Below are positions 25,598-34,179 of a DNA stretch of 64,000 nt, one piece after another. Below the pieces are notes generated by a model. That model worked only from the letters and a program-made list of their open reading frames with translations. It did not search any database and was not told where the DNA came from. The position numbers and the translations under genes are program-made. Position 1 is the stretch's first letter. Every line of letters begins with the position of its first letter. The DNA comes from RBG-16-49-21 sp040768125 (GTDB taxonomy: Bacteria; Spirochaetota; UBA4802; UBA5550), in the NCBI GenBank assembly GCA_040768125.1, contig JAXGNG010000002.1, positions 248,001-312,000 of the forward strand, written 5' to 3'.

Positions 25598-26763
25598 GAA
25601 AGAAACCGGTTATCGTGGGCAGCTCGGAGCTCCCCGAGATCCTGGACCGTTATTTCGCCGCGGCACCGAGGCTTAACTACGCCCTGAAGATCGTGGGCCA
25701 CCCGGGGATCGGGAAATCGGCCATCGTGCGGCAGGCCGCGGAGCGGAACAACCTCTTCTTCATCGACACGCGCCTCGCCTTCAAGGAGAACATTGACCTG
25801 GGAGGCTACCCCGTGCCCGATCACGGCGCGCGGCGCATGGTCTACTACAGGCCACGCTTCATCCCCCCGGAGCGCGTTCCGGATGGGTACCGCGGCATTG
25901 CCTGGTTCCTCGACGAATCAAACCGCGCGCACCCCACGGTGATCCAGACCCTTTTCCAGATCATCACCGAGGGGACCTGCGGCGAGCACGCCCTCCCGGC
26001 TGGCACCGCCATCGTCCTCGCGGGGAACCTGGGCGAGGACGACGATACCACCATCACGGAGTTCGACGACTCAGCCCTTGACGGAAGGCTCGCACTCTTC
26101 CAGCTTAATCCCTCGGCCCGGGACTGGCTCGCCTGGGCGGAGGAGGAGGGGATCCATCCCTCCATACGCCGCTACATCACCCTTTTCCCCGAGCGCCTGT
26201 GGGACCGGGAGCGGATCAATCCCAATCCGCGGGGATGGCACCAGGTATCCCGCGCCATCACTGAATCGTACGGTATCGAGGGCGAGGAGGAGCTCGCGGC
26301 GCGCATAGTCTCGGATCCCGGAGGCTCCCTCCCGCGCTTCATCGAGTCACTGGTGGGAAACGTCGCGGGGTCGGATTTCGCGGCCCAGGTCACGGCGCCG
26401 CGGTTGATCTCAACGGATGAGATCCTTTCCGGGGACGGCGACAGGCTCTCCGCGATGATCGGCGGGGAGATTCCCCCGGAGGACCTTCTCTGGGCCCTCT
26501 CCGGCGCCGTCCGTTCCCTCAGGGAGATCAAGACGGCCTCGCGGGGCCCCCTGGGAAGCGACGAGCTCCGTGTTCTGTCCAATGTCCTTCTTTTCATCGG
26601 TCACGCCCGGGCGGACCTCCGCCTCTCCTTCTTTTACCTGATGATCCGGGACTGCGGCATCTTCGCGCAGATTCCGGAGGCCCTGGCGCTGATCCCCGAC
26701 CCGGAGCGACGGGACCGACTCCTCGAGGCCTTCGGCTCAATCATTGACGGGGACCATGAGTAA
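25594..26763 (+). CDS. MoxR-type AAA+ ATPase
   Basis: 389 residues from a GTG overlapping the TetR stop; the open frame reaches back to 25447 but that part lies inside the TetR gene. Walker A is GHPGIGKSA (35-43), Walker B is AWFLDESNRA, and a sensor-1-like AGNLGEDDDT follows. MoxR ATPases pair with VWA-domain proteins and act as chaperones for assembly of protein complexes or insertion of cofactors. The next gene, a DUF2201/VWA protein, overlaps by 8 bases, the expected partner. Confidence 0.9.
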   Translation: MRKKPVIVGSSELPEILDRYFAAAPRLNYALKIVGHPGIGKSAIVRQAAERNNLFFIDTRLAFKENIDLGGYPVPDHGARRMVYYRPRFIPPERVPDGYRGIAWFLDESNRAHPTVIQTLFQIITEGTCGEHALPAGTAIVLAGNLGEDDDTTITEFDDSALDGRLALFQLNPSARDWLAWAEEEGIHPSIRRYITLFPERLWDRERINPNPRGWHQVSRAITESYGIEGEEELAARIVSDPGGSLPRFIESLVGNVAGSDFAAQVTAPRLISTDEILSGDGDRLSAMIGGEIPPEDLLWALSGAVRSLREIKTASRGPLGSDELRVLSNVLLFIGHARADLRLSFFYLMIRDCGIFAQIPEALALIPDPERRDRLLEAFGSIIDGDHE

Positions 26764-28189
26764 GCGCCTCGAATCAGCCCTGGAGTCCCTCTGGCGCCGG
26801 AGCAGGTTCGTATCCTTTTTTTACCAGGCCGTCCGCTTTGTTCCCGCCGAGGCGGTACCCACGCTGGCCCTGGGCGTCAGGGAGGCGAGGATGGTGATGC
26901 ATTACTCCCCACGCTTCGTCGGTGAGATCTCCATGGAGGAGCTGATCGGTCTCCTGGTCCACGAGATGCTCCATGTGGTGCTGAATCACGATCATCGCGC
27001 CCTTCCCGGCGACGATCCCTACCTCCGAAACCTGGCCCAGGATATGGTCGTGAACTCCTACATCGCCGGCCACGAAAAAACCTTTTTTTCGAGACGGGAG
27101 GGCGGCGAGGCGACCGGGCTTGTCCTCCCACCGGGGCTTCCCCTTGTACCCCCGGCGTTTATCGAGGAAACGGGGAACGCGGACCCGGCCTGGGAGGACC
27201 TCTACCGTTGGCTCAGGAAGATGAAGGGGCCCCCCGTCACGGATCGCACGGCGGGCCCGGACTCCGCGGCGGGGGGTGATTCACCCTTCGAGAAGATGCG
27301 CGAGGCCTTCGATATCGGCCCCGCCGACGCACGGGAACGGGGGGCGGACACGATCGATCTCTCCGGCACGAGGGGAATGGCCTTCCTCGACACGGAGGAT
27401 TCCTATCTTCCCACGGGGGTACACCTCTTCCAGGACGCCAGGTCCGTGGTGGAGGCGAAGCGTAGCGCCGTCATCGCCCTGGCTGAAGAGGACGGCGAGT
27501 GCCTCCGGGAGCGGGCCTTCGAGGAGATACGGTGCATCATCGAGCGCGCAAGGGAAACGGACATATCCTCCTGGGCGCGGACCCTCCGGAGCCTGGTGGA
27601 CTGCTCGGCCCCTTCGAGCGAATGGAAATATTCCTACGGAAGGTTCAACAGGCGTTATTTTTCCGAGGGCATCTATTCCCCGGGGAGGATGTTCCGCGAA
27701 CGGGAGCGCATCATCGTGGCCGTTGACGTGTCAGGGTCAATGGTGACAACGCCCTCGGACATCGAAGCGGCCTTCGGCGTCATCGAGACGCTGATGGGGA
27801 AATACCGGGTGCACCTCCTCTGCCTGGACGAGGACCTCTTCGTCCCGGAGCGGGGCGGGGACGGGCTGGTCCCATCGAAGCGGACGGACCGGCCTTTCGT
27901 CTACCGTCGGGGCGACTGGCGCCTCATACGCACGGGAAGCGGCGGCACCACATTCTTCGCCCCCCTCTTCAACCGCTACATGAAGGGGCGCCGGGAGACC
28001 CTCCTTGTTATCACGGACGGGTACATCTACGACATCGAGCGGCTCGAGCGCCACGTTCCCACCATATGGGTGATCGCCGAGGGGCGGCGCGAACCATTTC
28101 ATCCCCCCTTCGGAAGGGCGGTGAGGATCGGCGCGGAACGGCATGCCGCGGTGAACGCGGGCGCCGCCCCCGCGGCGGGCATGCCATGA
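26756..28189 (+). CDS. DUF2201 protein: metallopeptidase-like plus VWA-like domain
   Basis: 477 residues. The N-terminal half has a zinc-protease-like HExxH (His69-Glu70-His73 in LVHEMLHVVLNHDHR). The middle is linker-like. The C-terminal half carries an MIDAS-type motif, Asp324-Val-Ser-Gly-Ser328 in VAVDVSGSM, followed by a TGSGGTTF segment, as in VWA-like DUF2201 proteins. Start at 26756 overlaps the ATPase stop. Whether the HExxH is active is unknown. Together with the ATPase it forms a MoxR/VWA pair comparable in layout to RavA/ViaA. Confidence 0.88.
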   Translation: MSKRLESALESLWRRSRFVSFFYQAVRFVPAEAVPTLALGVREARMVMHYSPRFVGEISMEELIGLLVHEMLHVVLNHDHRALPGDDPYLRNLAQDMVVNSYIAGHEKTFFSRREGGEATGLVLPPGLPLVPPAFIEETGNADPAWEDLYRWLRKMKGPPVTDRTAGPDSAAGGDSPFEKMREAFDIGPADARERGADTIDLSGTRGMAFLDTEDSYLPTGVHLFQDARSVVEAKRSAVIALAEEDGECLRERAFEEIRCIIERARETDISSWARTLRSLVDCSAPSSEWKYSYGRFNRRYFSEGIYSPGRMFRERERIIVAVDVSGSMVTTPSDIEAAFGVIETLMGKYRVHLLCLDEDLFVPERGGDGLVPSKRTDRPFVYRRGDWRLIRTGSGGTTFFAPLFNRYMKGRRETLLVITDGYIYDIERLERHVPTIWVIAEGRREPFHPPFGRAVRIGAERHAAVNAGAAPAAGMP

Positions 28190-28923
28190 GCGTATCGGAA
28201 TCAATAATTGAGGAACTCGCCAGGGCGGGGAACGCCGCGGGACTCTGGCGCGCGGGATCGGCAGGGGAGATCGACCACGCCGCGGCGTGCCGGGCGCTCC
28301 TTTCCATGGATGACCCTGAAATGATATTTCTCGCTGGGAGGGACTGGCGGGACTTCGATTATACCGCCGGGCAGGAGCGCCTGGCGGCCCTGGAGAGCGC
28401 CGAGTTCCTCCACAAGGCGGGAATATTCTGGCGCGCCTTCGATTTCAGGGCGGGTCTCGAGGCCCTGGCGGAGATCGGGGAGCCTGAGTATGTCTACCGG
28501 GCGGGGAGGTTCTGGAGGGGCATCGACCACCGGCGCGCCCTCGAAATCATCATCGCCATGGGGGAAGCCCGTTATGTCTACTACGCAGGCCAGGAATGGA
28601 AAGTATTCGATTACGACGCGGGGTTCGAGGCCCTGATGGGGATGGGGAGCCCCGAATACATTTTTTACGGGGGCTCCTACTGGCGAAAATTCGACCATCG
28701 GCGCGGTTTTGAAAGGCTTCTCGAGACGGGGAGCCCGGAGTTCATCTTCAAGGCGGGTACCCTCTGGAGCGTTTTCGATTACCCGAGGGCCTGGATGGTC
28801 CTGGAATCATCGGGATCAGGAGGGGCATTGTGGCGGGGCAGGGCCTTTACCCAGGAGAGATGGCGCGGGGCGCTGAGGGAGATATGGCGGGAATCCTCGA
28901 GAAGGGCCCTTGGCCGGGTGTAA
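28186..28923 (+). CDS. Tandem 28-residue repeat protein, third gene of the MoxR operon
   Basis: 245 residues from the ATG at 28186, whose ATGA overlaps the stop of the VWA protein. Residues 44-211 are six successive units of exactly 28 residues with consensus PEYIFxAGxxWRxFDyrAG followed by xExLxxMGs; a 27-residue degenerate unit precedes them and another follows. Each unit should form two helices, giving a superhelical scaffold of TPR or Sel1-like type, but the motif is not one I recognise. No signal peptide. The strict coupling to the ATPase and VWA genes suggests an adaptor or substrate-binding subunit. Confidence 0.8.
   Translation: MSVSESIIEELARAGNAAGLWRAGSAGEIDHAAACRALLSMDDPEMIFLAGRDWRDFDYTAGQERLAALESAEFLHKAGIFWRAFDFRAGLEALAEIGEPEYVYRAGRFWRGIDHRRALEIIIAMGEARYVYYAGQEWKVFDYDAGFEALMGMGSPEYIFYGGSYWRKFDHRRGFERLLETGSPEFIFKAGTLWSVFDYPRAWMVLESSGSGGALWRGRAFTQERWRGALREIWRESSRRALGRV
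28315..28818 (+). repeat. Six in-frame 84-bp repeats encoding 28-residue units
   Basis: Six units of 84 bases with no length variation. They are well conserved at protein level (AG at unit positions 7-8, W at 11, FD or ID at 14-15) but clearly diverged at DNA level, so the array is old and held by selection rather than a recent slippage product. Confidence 0.8.
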
Positions 28924-28952
28924 AAATTTATTTTTCATATAAAAATAAATAA

Positions 28953-28981
28953 TTGACATTTTTAAATTTATTTCTTACATG
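28953..28981 (+). promoter_or_regulatory. Promoter of cold-shock gene 2
   Basis: TTGACA at 28953-28958 and TTACAT/TACATG at 28975-28981, spacing 16-17, in a very AT-rich region. Predicted start near 28988, just before the conserved leader box at 28991. Confidence 0.7.
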
Positions 28982-28990
28982 TCGGTTTGT

Positions 28991-29090
28991 TGAATAGCAT
29001 CATCGAATTCCACAATTTTAACCCGCGTGTCTCGTCGGAAAATAAATTGCGATTTAATGAGGCTTATTCAGCAGGGGTAACCCGCATTAT
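28991..29090 (+). promoter_or_regulatory. Conserved 5' leader of cold-shock gene 2
   Basis: TGAATAGCATCATC at 28991-29004 and a block beginning GAGGCTTATTCAGCAGGGG at 29059 correspond to the two blocks in the leader at 20842-20943; the sequence between them is not conserved. The shared blocks are the transcript start and the region beside the ribosome site. Confidence 0.6.
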
Positions 29091-29114
29091 TCACAATTTA
29101 CAGGAGTTTTTTTT

Positions 29115-29321
29115 ATGCCTACAGGCACAGTAAAATGGTTCAACGAGAAGAAGGGCTTCGGTTTCCTTTCTCAGGACGGTGGCGCGGATCTGTTCGTCCA
29201 TCACACCGGCATCGTCGGCGAGGGCTTCAAGGTCCTCAATGAAGGCGACAGAGTGGAATTTGAAATCGAAAAAAGCGAAAAAGGACCTCGTGCTGTTTCC
29301 GTTCGAACCATCACTTCCTAG
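29115..29321 (+). CDS. Cold-shock domain protein 2
   Basis: 68 residues, a close paralogue of the protein at 20962. RNP1 KKGFGFLS, RNP2 LFVHHTGI, same HHTGI variation. ACAGGAG precedes a T-rich spacer and the ATG. The body is slightly more AT-rich and acidic at the end (EIEKSEKGPRAVSV). It is followed by a compact terminator. It stands alone between the repeat-protein operon and macB. Confidence 0.97.
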   Translation: MPTGTVKWFNEKKGFGFLSQDGGADLFVHHTGIVGEGFKVLNEGDRVEFEIEKSEKGPRAVSVRTITS

Positions 29322-29350
29322 GTGGGGACAATATTGACAAGCACTTCATA

Positions 29351-29376
29351 ACCTGGCCGAAAGGCCAGGTTTTTTT
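29351..29376 (+). terminator. Rho-independent terminator after cold-shock gene 2
   Basis: ACCTGGCC-GAAA-GGCCAGGT followed by six to seven T. An eight-bp stem closed by a GAAA tetraloop, on the plus strand; it does not serve the convergent macB gene, which lacks a T-run on its side. Confidence 0.9.
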
Positions 29377-29404
29377 ATGGATCCGGTCCGCCGTCCCTCC
29401 GGGG

Positions 29405-31363
29405 TTATTCCCACCTCAGCGCCTCGATCGGGTTCAGCCGGGACGCCTGGAACGCCGGCCAGAGGCCGAAACCGACCCCAATAAGAATCGATACGACCGT
29501 GGAAAGCATGATCGCGGAAAGGGATATTTTCACCGACCACTGGGCGAAGTGCGATATGAGAACCGATATCGTGCTTCCGAGGATTATGCCGAAGAGGCCC
29601 CCCGCCAGGGTGAGGAGCGATGATTCGATCAGGAACTGGACCAGTATGTCCCTGCGCCGCGCGCCGATCGCCTTGCGCAGGCCGATCTCCTTGATCCGCT
29701 CCTTGACCGACACCAGCATGATGTTCATTATGCCGATACCCCCGACGATGAGGGAGATGGCCGCCACGATCCCCAGGAGGGTGCTCATGGTCCTGGTGGT
29801 CTGGGACATCATCTCCCGGATTTCGGTCATGTCCCTCACGTTGAAGGAGTCCGCGTCATGGGTGTCGAGGCGATGCCGGCGGATGATCAGTTCGCGTATC
29901 GAAGCGATCGCGCCGTCTATCCTGTTCGGGTCGCGTATCTCCGCGTCGATGGCGTCGACGTATTCCTTGCCGAGGACCCTGTACATGGCGGTGGTTATTG
30001 GTATCACGATCACGTCATCCTGGTCCATGAACGTGACGCCCTTGACCGGGAGGATGCCGATCACCCTGAAGTTGATCCGGTTGATCTTGATCGTCCTCCC
30101 CACGGGGTTCGCGGTGCCGAAGAGGTTCTTGATGACCGTGGCGCCGAGGACCGCGACTTTCTGCCTCGAACGGAGCTCCTCGTCGGTGAAAAAGCGCCCG
30201 CTGATGGGAACCGCGGACTTGATCCTGGCATACTCAACGCCCGCCCCGTAGACCTGGGTGTTCCAGTTTTTCGCGCCGTACACCGCCTGCGCCCTGCCGT
30301 TGACCGCGGGTGACACGCTCCTGATCCCTTCGAGGCGCCCGATCGCCTCCGCGTCTTCCATGGTGAGGCGCGTCACGGCGCCTGATTCCAGCGCGACGGG
30401 GCCCCGACGGAACGAGCCGGGACGCACCGAGACGACATTCGATCCGAGGGAGCTCAGGCTTTGGGTGATCGATTCCTTCGCCCCCTCGCCGATGGCGATC
30501 ATTGAGATGACCGCGGCCACGCCGATGAGAATTCCCAGGATAGAGAGGAGGGAGCGGAGCTTGTGCGCGACGATGGAGGAGATGGCCTGGCGAAGATAGT
30601 CGAAAAATTCCGCCGTGCCGAAGGATGATCGGGCGTCCGCGAGGATGTCCCGTATGGAGGAATGGCGCGCGGCGGATGCCGCCTTCCGTTTCCCGGGAGT
30701 GCCGGTATCGGATATAATGGCGCCGTCGCGCATGGTGATGATCCGTTTCGCGCGCCGCGCTATCTCGTTCTCGTGGGTGACCATGACGATGGTAATGCCC
30801 GCGGCGTTCAGCTCCTCGAGGAGCGACATGATCTCCGCCTCGCTCCTCGTGTCGAGGTTCCCCGTCGGTTCGTCGGCGAAGAGGATGAGGGGTCGGTTGA
30901 TCATGGCGCGGGCGATGGCCACGCGCTGCTGCTCCCCGCCGGAGAGCTCGTTGGGGTAGTGGCCCTCGCGGTGTGACAGCATGACCTGCCGCAGCCGCTC
31001 CGAGGCCTCGCCGCGGGAATCGCCCTTGCCGGCGTATACCATGGGGAGCCCGACGTTTTCGGCGGAGTTCATGCGGGGGAGGAGGTTGAACTGCTGGAAC
31101 ACGAAGCCCGCGATATGGTTCCTGAGCAGAGAAAGCTCGTCGTCGTCGAGCTCCGTGATGTCGTCCCCGAGGAGCCGGTAGGACCCCGAGTCCGGCTTGT
31201 CCAGGAACCCGAGGATGTTCAGCATCGTGGACTTTCCCGAGCCGGAATGGCCCATGATCGCAACGAACTCCCCGGACTCGATTCTCAGGGAGACGTCGTC
31301 CAGGGCCTGCACCTGCACCTTGCCGGTGTCGTAGATCTTCGATATGTTGTTCAGTTCAATCAT
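29405..31363 (-). CDS. macB: MacB-type ABC exporter (ATPase fused to permease)
   Basis: 652 residues. N-terminal ATPase: Walker A GHSGSGKST (38-46), Q-loop VFQQFNLLP, signature LSGGEQQR, Walker B LILFADEP, H-loop VMVTHE. Then four TM helices in MacB layout: one after residue 260 and three at the C-terminus, with a large periplasmic domain between (FtsX-like; GKEYVDAIDAEIRD). With MacA and TolC it forms a tripartite pump moving peptides, lipoproteins or siderophores outward from the periplasm. It starts eight bases after the macA stop. Substrate unknown. Confidence 0.94.
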   Translation of the reverse strand: MIELNNISKIYDTGKVQVQALDDVSLRIESGEFVAIMGHSGSGKSTMLNILGFLDKPDSGSYRLLGDDITELDDDELSLLRNHIAGFVFQQFNLLPRMNSAENVGLPMVYAGKGDSRGEASERLRQVMLSHREGHYPNELSGGEQQRVAIARAMINRPLILFADEPTGNLDTRSEAEIMSLLEELNAAGITIVMVTHENEIARRAKRIITMRDGAIISDTGTPGKRKAASAARHSSIRDILADARSSFGTAEFFDYLRQAISSIVAHKLRSLLSILGILIGVAAVISMIAIGEGAKESITQSLSSLGSNVVSVRPGSFRRGPVALESGAVTRLTMEDAEAIGRLEGIRSVSPAVNGRAQAVYGAKNWNTQVYGAGVEYARIKSAVPISGRFFTDEELRSRQKVAVLGATVIKNLFGTANPVGRTIKINRINFRVIGILPVKGVTFMDQDDVIVIPITTAMYRVLGKEYVDAIDAEIRDPNRIDGAIASIRELIIRRHRLDTHDADSFNVRDMTEIREMMSQTTRTMSTLLGIVAAISLIVGGIGIMNIMLVSVKERIKEIGLRKAIGARRRDILVQFLIESSLLTLAGGLFGIILGSTISVLISHFAQWSVKISLSAIMLSTVVSILIGVGFGLWPAFQASRLNPIEALRWE

Positions 31364-31371
31364 GCGGCCTG

Positions 31372-32331
31372 TTATTTCCTTTTCCGCTGGGGCATGAAGG
31401 GGTTCGTGCTTTCTTTCGCGTCGAGGGACACGCCGTTCGACATCACCGCGACGCGGTCCCCGGCTGACAGCCCGCTGACGATTTCAATGTTTCGATCGTC
31501 CGACACCCCGACGCCGATCTTTTTTTTCACCGGCCTCTTCGAAGCGCCCGGAAGCACCCAGGCGTAATGGCCGTCACCCTCAGCGATCACGGCGTCAAGG
31601 GGGAGCAGGAGGGCGTTTTCCTTCGTCCATTCCGCGATCTCCACGTCGGCGGTCATGCCGGAGCGGTAGACCTCGGGGACCGTGTCGGGTATGATGTTCA
31701 CCCTGTACATGGTGACGTTGTTGATCGTTTCCGATTCGAATTCTATATGGTCGACACGCCCCTCCACCCGCACGTCGGGGTAGGCGTCGAGGGTAATGGC
31801 CGCGCGCTGGCCTTTCTTCACCCTGCCGATGTCGGTTTCATCCACTTCCGCCTTGATTATCAGGCGATCCGACAGCACCAGGATCGCCGTCGCGGTCGAT
31901 ACGGACTGCCCCGGCTCGATGTCCCGGGCGATGACCGTGCCGTGTATCGGGGCGACGATCGGGATCTCCTTGATCACCCCCTCCCAGTACTTTACCGCGG
32001 CGGCCCCCTGTGAGCGGGCGGCGTCGATCAGGGCGGCCCGTTCGGTCGAGCTCATCCAGGCCATTACCTGACCGGTGCGCACCTTCTGGCCCTCCTGGAC
32101 CAGGACGCGTTCCATCCTGCCGTTGATCTGCGGCGTGATCTCGAGGCGGTTGTAGGGGAGCACCGTGCCGGTCGCGGCGATGGTGATACGGAGGGTGCCG
32201 CGGACGGGCGTCTCGATCCGTGAGATGGCAACGCCGTTCTCACCGTCCCGGCTGATGACCAGGATGATAGCGACGGCCGCCGCGACGGCGGCGGCAACAA
32301 CGATGATAATGGTTTTTTTCTTATTGATCAT
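31372..32331 (-). CDS. macA: MacA-type periplasmic adaptor
   Basis: 319 residues. A Lys-rich start and one TM helix (TIIIVVAAAVAAAVAIILVI) anchor it; the lipoyl, beta-barrel and membrane-proximal domains follow (APIHGTVIARDIEPGQSV, AEVDETDIGRVKKGQRA). The alpha-helical hairpin that reaches TolC is very short: between the lipoyl halves only about 35 residues are present, where MacA proteins have roughly 60-80. Start overlaps the end of the tolC gene by 11 bases, so translation is probably coupled. It acts between the exporter and the outer-membrane channel. Confidence 0.88.
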   Translation of the reverse strand: MINKKKTIIIVVAAAVAAAVAIILVISRDGENGVAISRIETPVRGTLRITIAATGTVLPYNRLEITPQINGRMERVLVQEGQKVRTGQVMAWMSSTERAALIDAARSQGAAAVKYWEGVIKEIPIVAPIHGTVIARDIEPGQSVSTATAILVLSDRLIIKAEVDETDIGRVKKGQRAAITLDAYPDVRVEGRVDHIEFESETINNVTMYRVNIIPDTVPEVYRSGMTADVEIAEWTKENALLLPLDAVIAEGDGHYAWVLPGASKRPVKKKIGVGVSDDRNIEIVSGLSAGDRVAVMSNGVSLDAKESTNPFMPQRKRK

Positions 32332-33709
32332 ACGCGAGGGTGCCTCCCCGAGCCTGTATCCACCGGGCCTCCGAGAGCGATCGCTCCGCCAGTGCTTCCA
32401 GGTAGCTCTTTTTTTTCTGTGAAAGGTCGTTTTCGATGATGATCCAGCTGTCGAAGGTCATCAGCCCGAGGGAGTACTGGGCCTCGGAAATTTTCGCACG
32501 CTCCTCCGCCGCATCAAGGAACTTTCGCTGAACGTCCACATTTCCGATGGCGTTGCGCCAGTCTTTCCACCCCTGCTCCAGGGCCAGGATCACTTGCTGA
32601 CGGGCCTCCATCTCGTCGGCCCTGAGTTTTCTCGTCTGGGACTGCGCCCTCGCCAGGTTGTAATAGGTGCCGCCCCCGGTGAAGAGGGGCATGGTCGCCT
32701 CGATCCCGGCGGAATAGTTGATGGACCCTGTCCTGTTGACGCTGCTCCTGCCGTCATCGCGGGAAGCGGACCTGTCGGCGCTGCCGGTCACGCTGATAAC
32801 CGGCAGGAACCCGGCGATCTTCGCTTTTTCGGCATGCCGCGCCGATTCGCTCCTGCTCTTCGCCTGGAGAACGCCCGGGTGCGCCGCCGCCACCTCGGAC
32901 AGGTCCGGTTTCTGTTCGCTTCCGGGGGCGGTGGCCGCGAGGGTACCCTCGGCGCGTATATCGACATTAGCGGCGACGCCCATCTGCTTCAGGAGGCTTC
33001 TCTGGGCCACGGCGATATCGCGACGGGCCTGCTCCAGGTCGTTCCGCGCGCTGGCCAGGCTCGCCTCGGCGTTCAGAAGCGAGCCCCTGTGTTCCCGGCC
33101 GGCCCGGAAGCGCATGGTCACCAGGGCGAGGTTCTTCCTGCTCCTTTCGGCGATTTCATTCAGTATCGTGATTTTCTCCTGTGCCTTCAGAAGATCGATG
33201 AAGGCGGTCCTGAGTTCCAGCCTGATCCTGGCAGAGGTGAGGGCGTGGTCGTACCGGGAGCTGTCCAGGAGGCGTGATGCGGACCTGATGTCGTATATTG
33301 TTTTCATGCTGTCGAAGACAAGCTGCTTTCCCCTGACGCCGTAGGAAAGGGAGGCGCTTTTGCTGACTGAGCCGGTGGCCGTCAGGTCGCTTCGCACCAT
33401 GGATTCCAGCTCGGCGATCGATTGAATGCCGCTCGTTTTCACCCTCTCCAGGTCGCTGCGGCTCTCCCTCCTTGAGACGTCCATGCCCAGGGATGCGCTG
33501 ATCTGGGGCAGGTAGGCGCTCCGGGCGATCCCGACATCGGCCCTGCCCTGCTGGATCGCCTCACGGGATGACCGGAGCTCGGGATTGTTCGCCGTCGCGT
33601 AGGCGACGCATTCATTCCAGGTGAATGGCTCCGCGGCGCGCGCCGGGCGTGATGCCGCCGCTGCCATCAGAATCATCATCGCAATTATTATAATGAGTAT
33701 CCTGTTCAT
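32321..33709 (-). CDS. TolC-family outer-membrane efflux channel
   Basis: About 462 residues from the ATG at 33709; the frame stays open to 33835, but the signal peptide (MNRILIIIIAMMILMAAAAS then ARAAEP) begins at 33709. The mature part is two copies of the OEP helical repeat, with the typical NNPELRSSREAIQQGRADVG opening and VLNA-like helices in each half (LLKAQEKITILNEIAERSRK; LDAAEERAKISEAQYSLG). First gene of the tolC-macA-macB operon. A GGATGG about eight bases upstream is a modest ribosome site. Confidence 0.9.
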   Translation of the reverse strand: MNRILIIIIAMMILMAAAASRPARAAEPFTWNECVAYATANNPELRSSREAIQQGRADVGIARSAYLPQISASLGMDVSRRESRSDLERVKTSGIQSIAELESMVRSDLTATGSVSKSASLSYGVRGKQLVFDSMKTIYDIRSASRLLDSSRYDHALTSARIRLELRTAFIDLLKAQEKITILNEIAERSRKNLALVTMRFRAGREHRGSLLNAEASLASARNDLEQARRDIAVAQRSLLKQMGVAANVDIRAEGTLAATAPGSEQKPDLSEVAAAHPGVLQAKSRSESARHAEKAKIAGFLPVISVTGSADRSASRDDGRSSVNRTGSINYSAGIEATMPLFTGGGTYYNLARAQSQTRKLRADEMEARQQVILALEQGWKDWRNAIGNVDVQRKFLDAAEERAKISEAQYSLGLMTFDSWIIIENDLSQKKKSYLEALAERSLSEARWIQARGGTLAYDQ

Positions 33710-34179
33710 ATCACGACCATCCGATATCTGAATAGGCTGACCATCCATGCGCGCCACGCGCCCAAACCGCTCCGTTTTTTCATCCATTGCGAGCCTGACC
33801 GCGTTGATAATCGCCGGAATGCTGACTATAAGCACGCATCACGTTATGGCACATGTCAACAATTAATGCCGTGATGAATCATATATGACCCTGGTATCCG
33901 GTGAAAGGTTCCATGGAATATGATGAATATTCCGGTCCCACGGCGGGCTTGCCGGCGCACAAGAGGGCGCGAAAAATTTGAATTGCCCCTGAAAAATTTT
34001 GTGCGATCAACGCCCCGTTCGTTGCTCATTAGTGCGGGGCTCCGGCCGGGGCTCTCCCATTATTGAACCGGGCAACATGCTTCGCGGGCGATCCGTGTCG
34101 TGTCCCCCGTGGATGAGTTCCCGCGCCAGCGCGGTCGCGTTGGAATACGATGATGCATCATGACAGGAGGAAGCGTGGA
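33710..34179. other. Gene-free divergent region between tolC operon and large lipoprotein
   Basis: 470 bases between divergent starts. It must hold promoters for both sides, but I found no well-spaced pair. On the minus strand TTGACA (33859-33854) and TATAGT (33830-33825) are 23 bases apart, too far. An AAAAATTT-type direct repeat occurs near 33972-34005. AGGAGG at 34165-34170 belongs to the next gene. Confidence 0.5.

Noticed and set aside
33825..33859. Minus-strand TTGACA and TATAGT ahead of the tolC operon
   Set aside because: They are 23 bases apart, too far for a sigma-70 promoter.
34088..34120. A third, partial copy of the inverted-repeat arm (atccgtgtcgtgtcccccgt)
   Set aside because: Only short pieces match, spacing of the steps is wrong and there is no opposite arm nearby.
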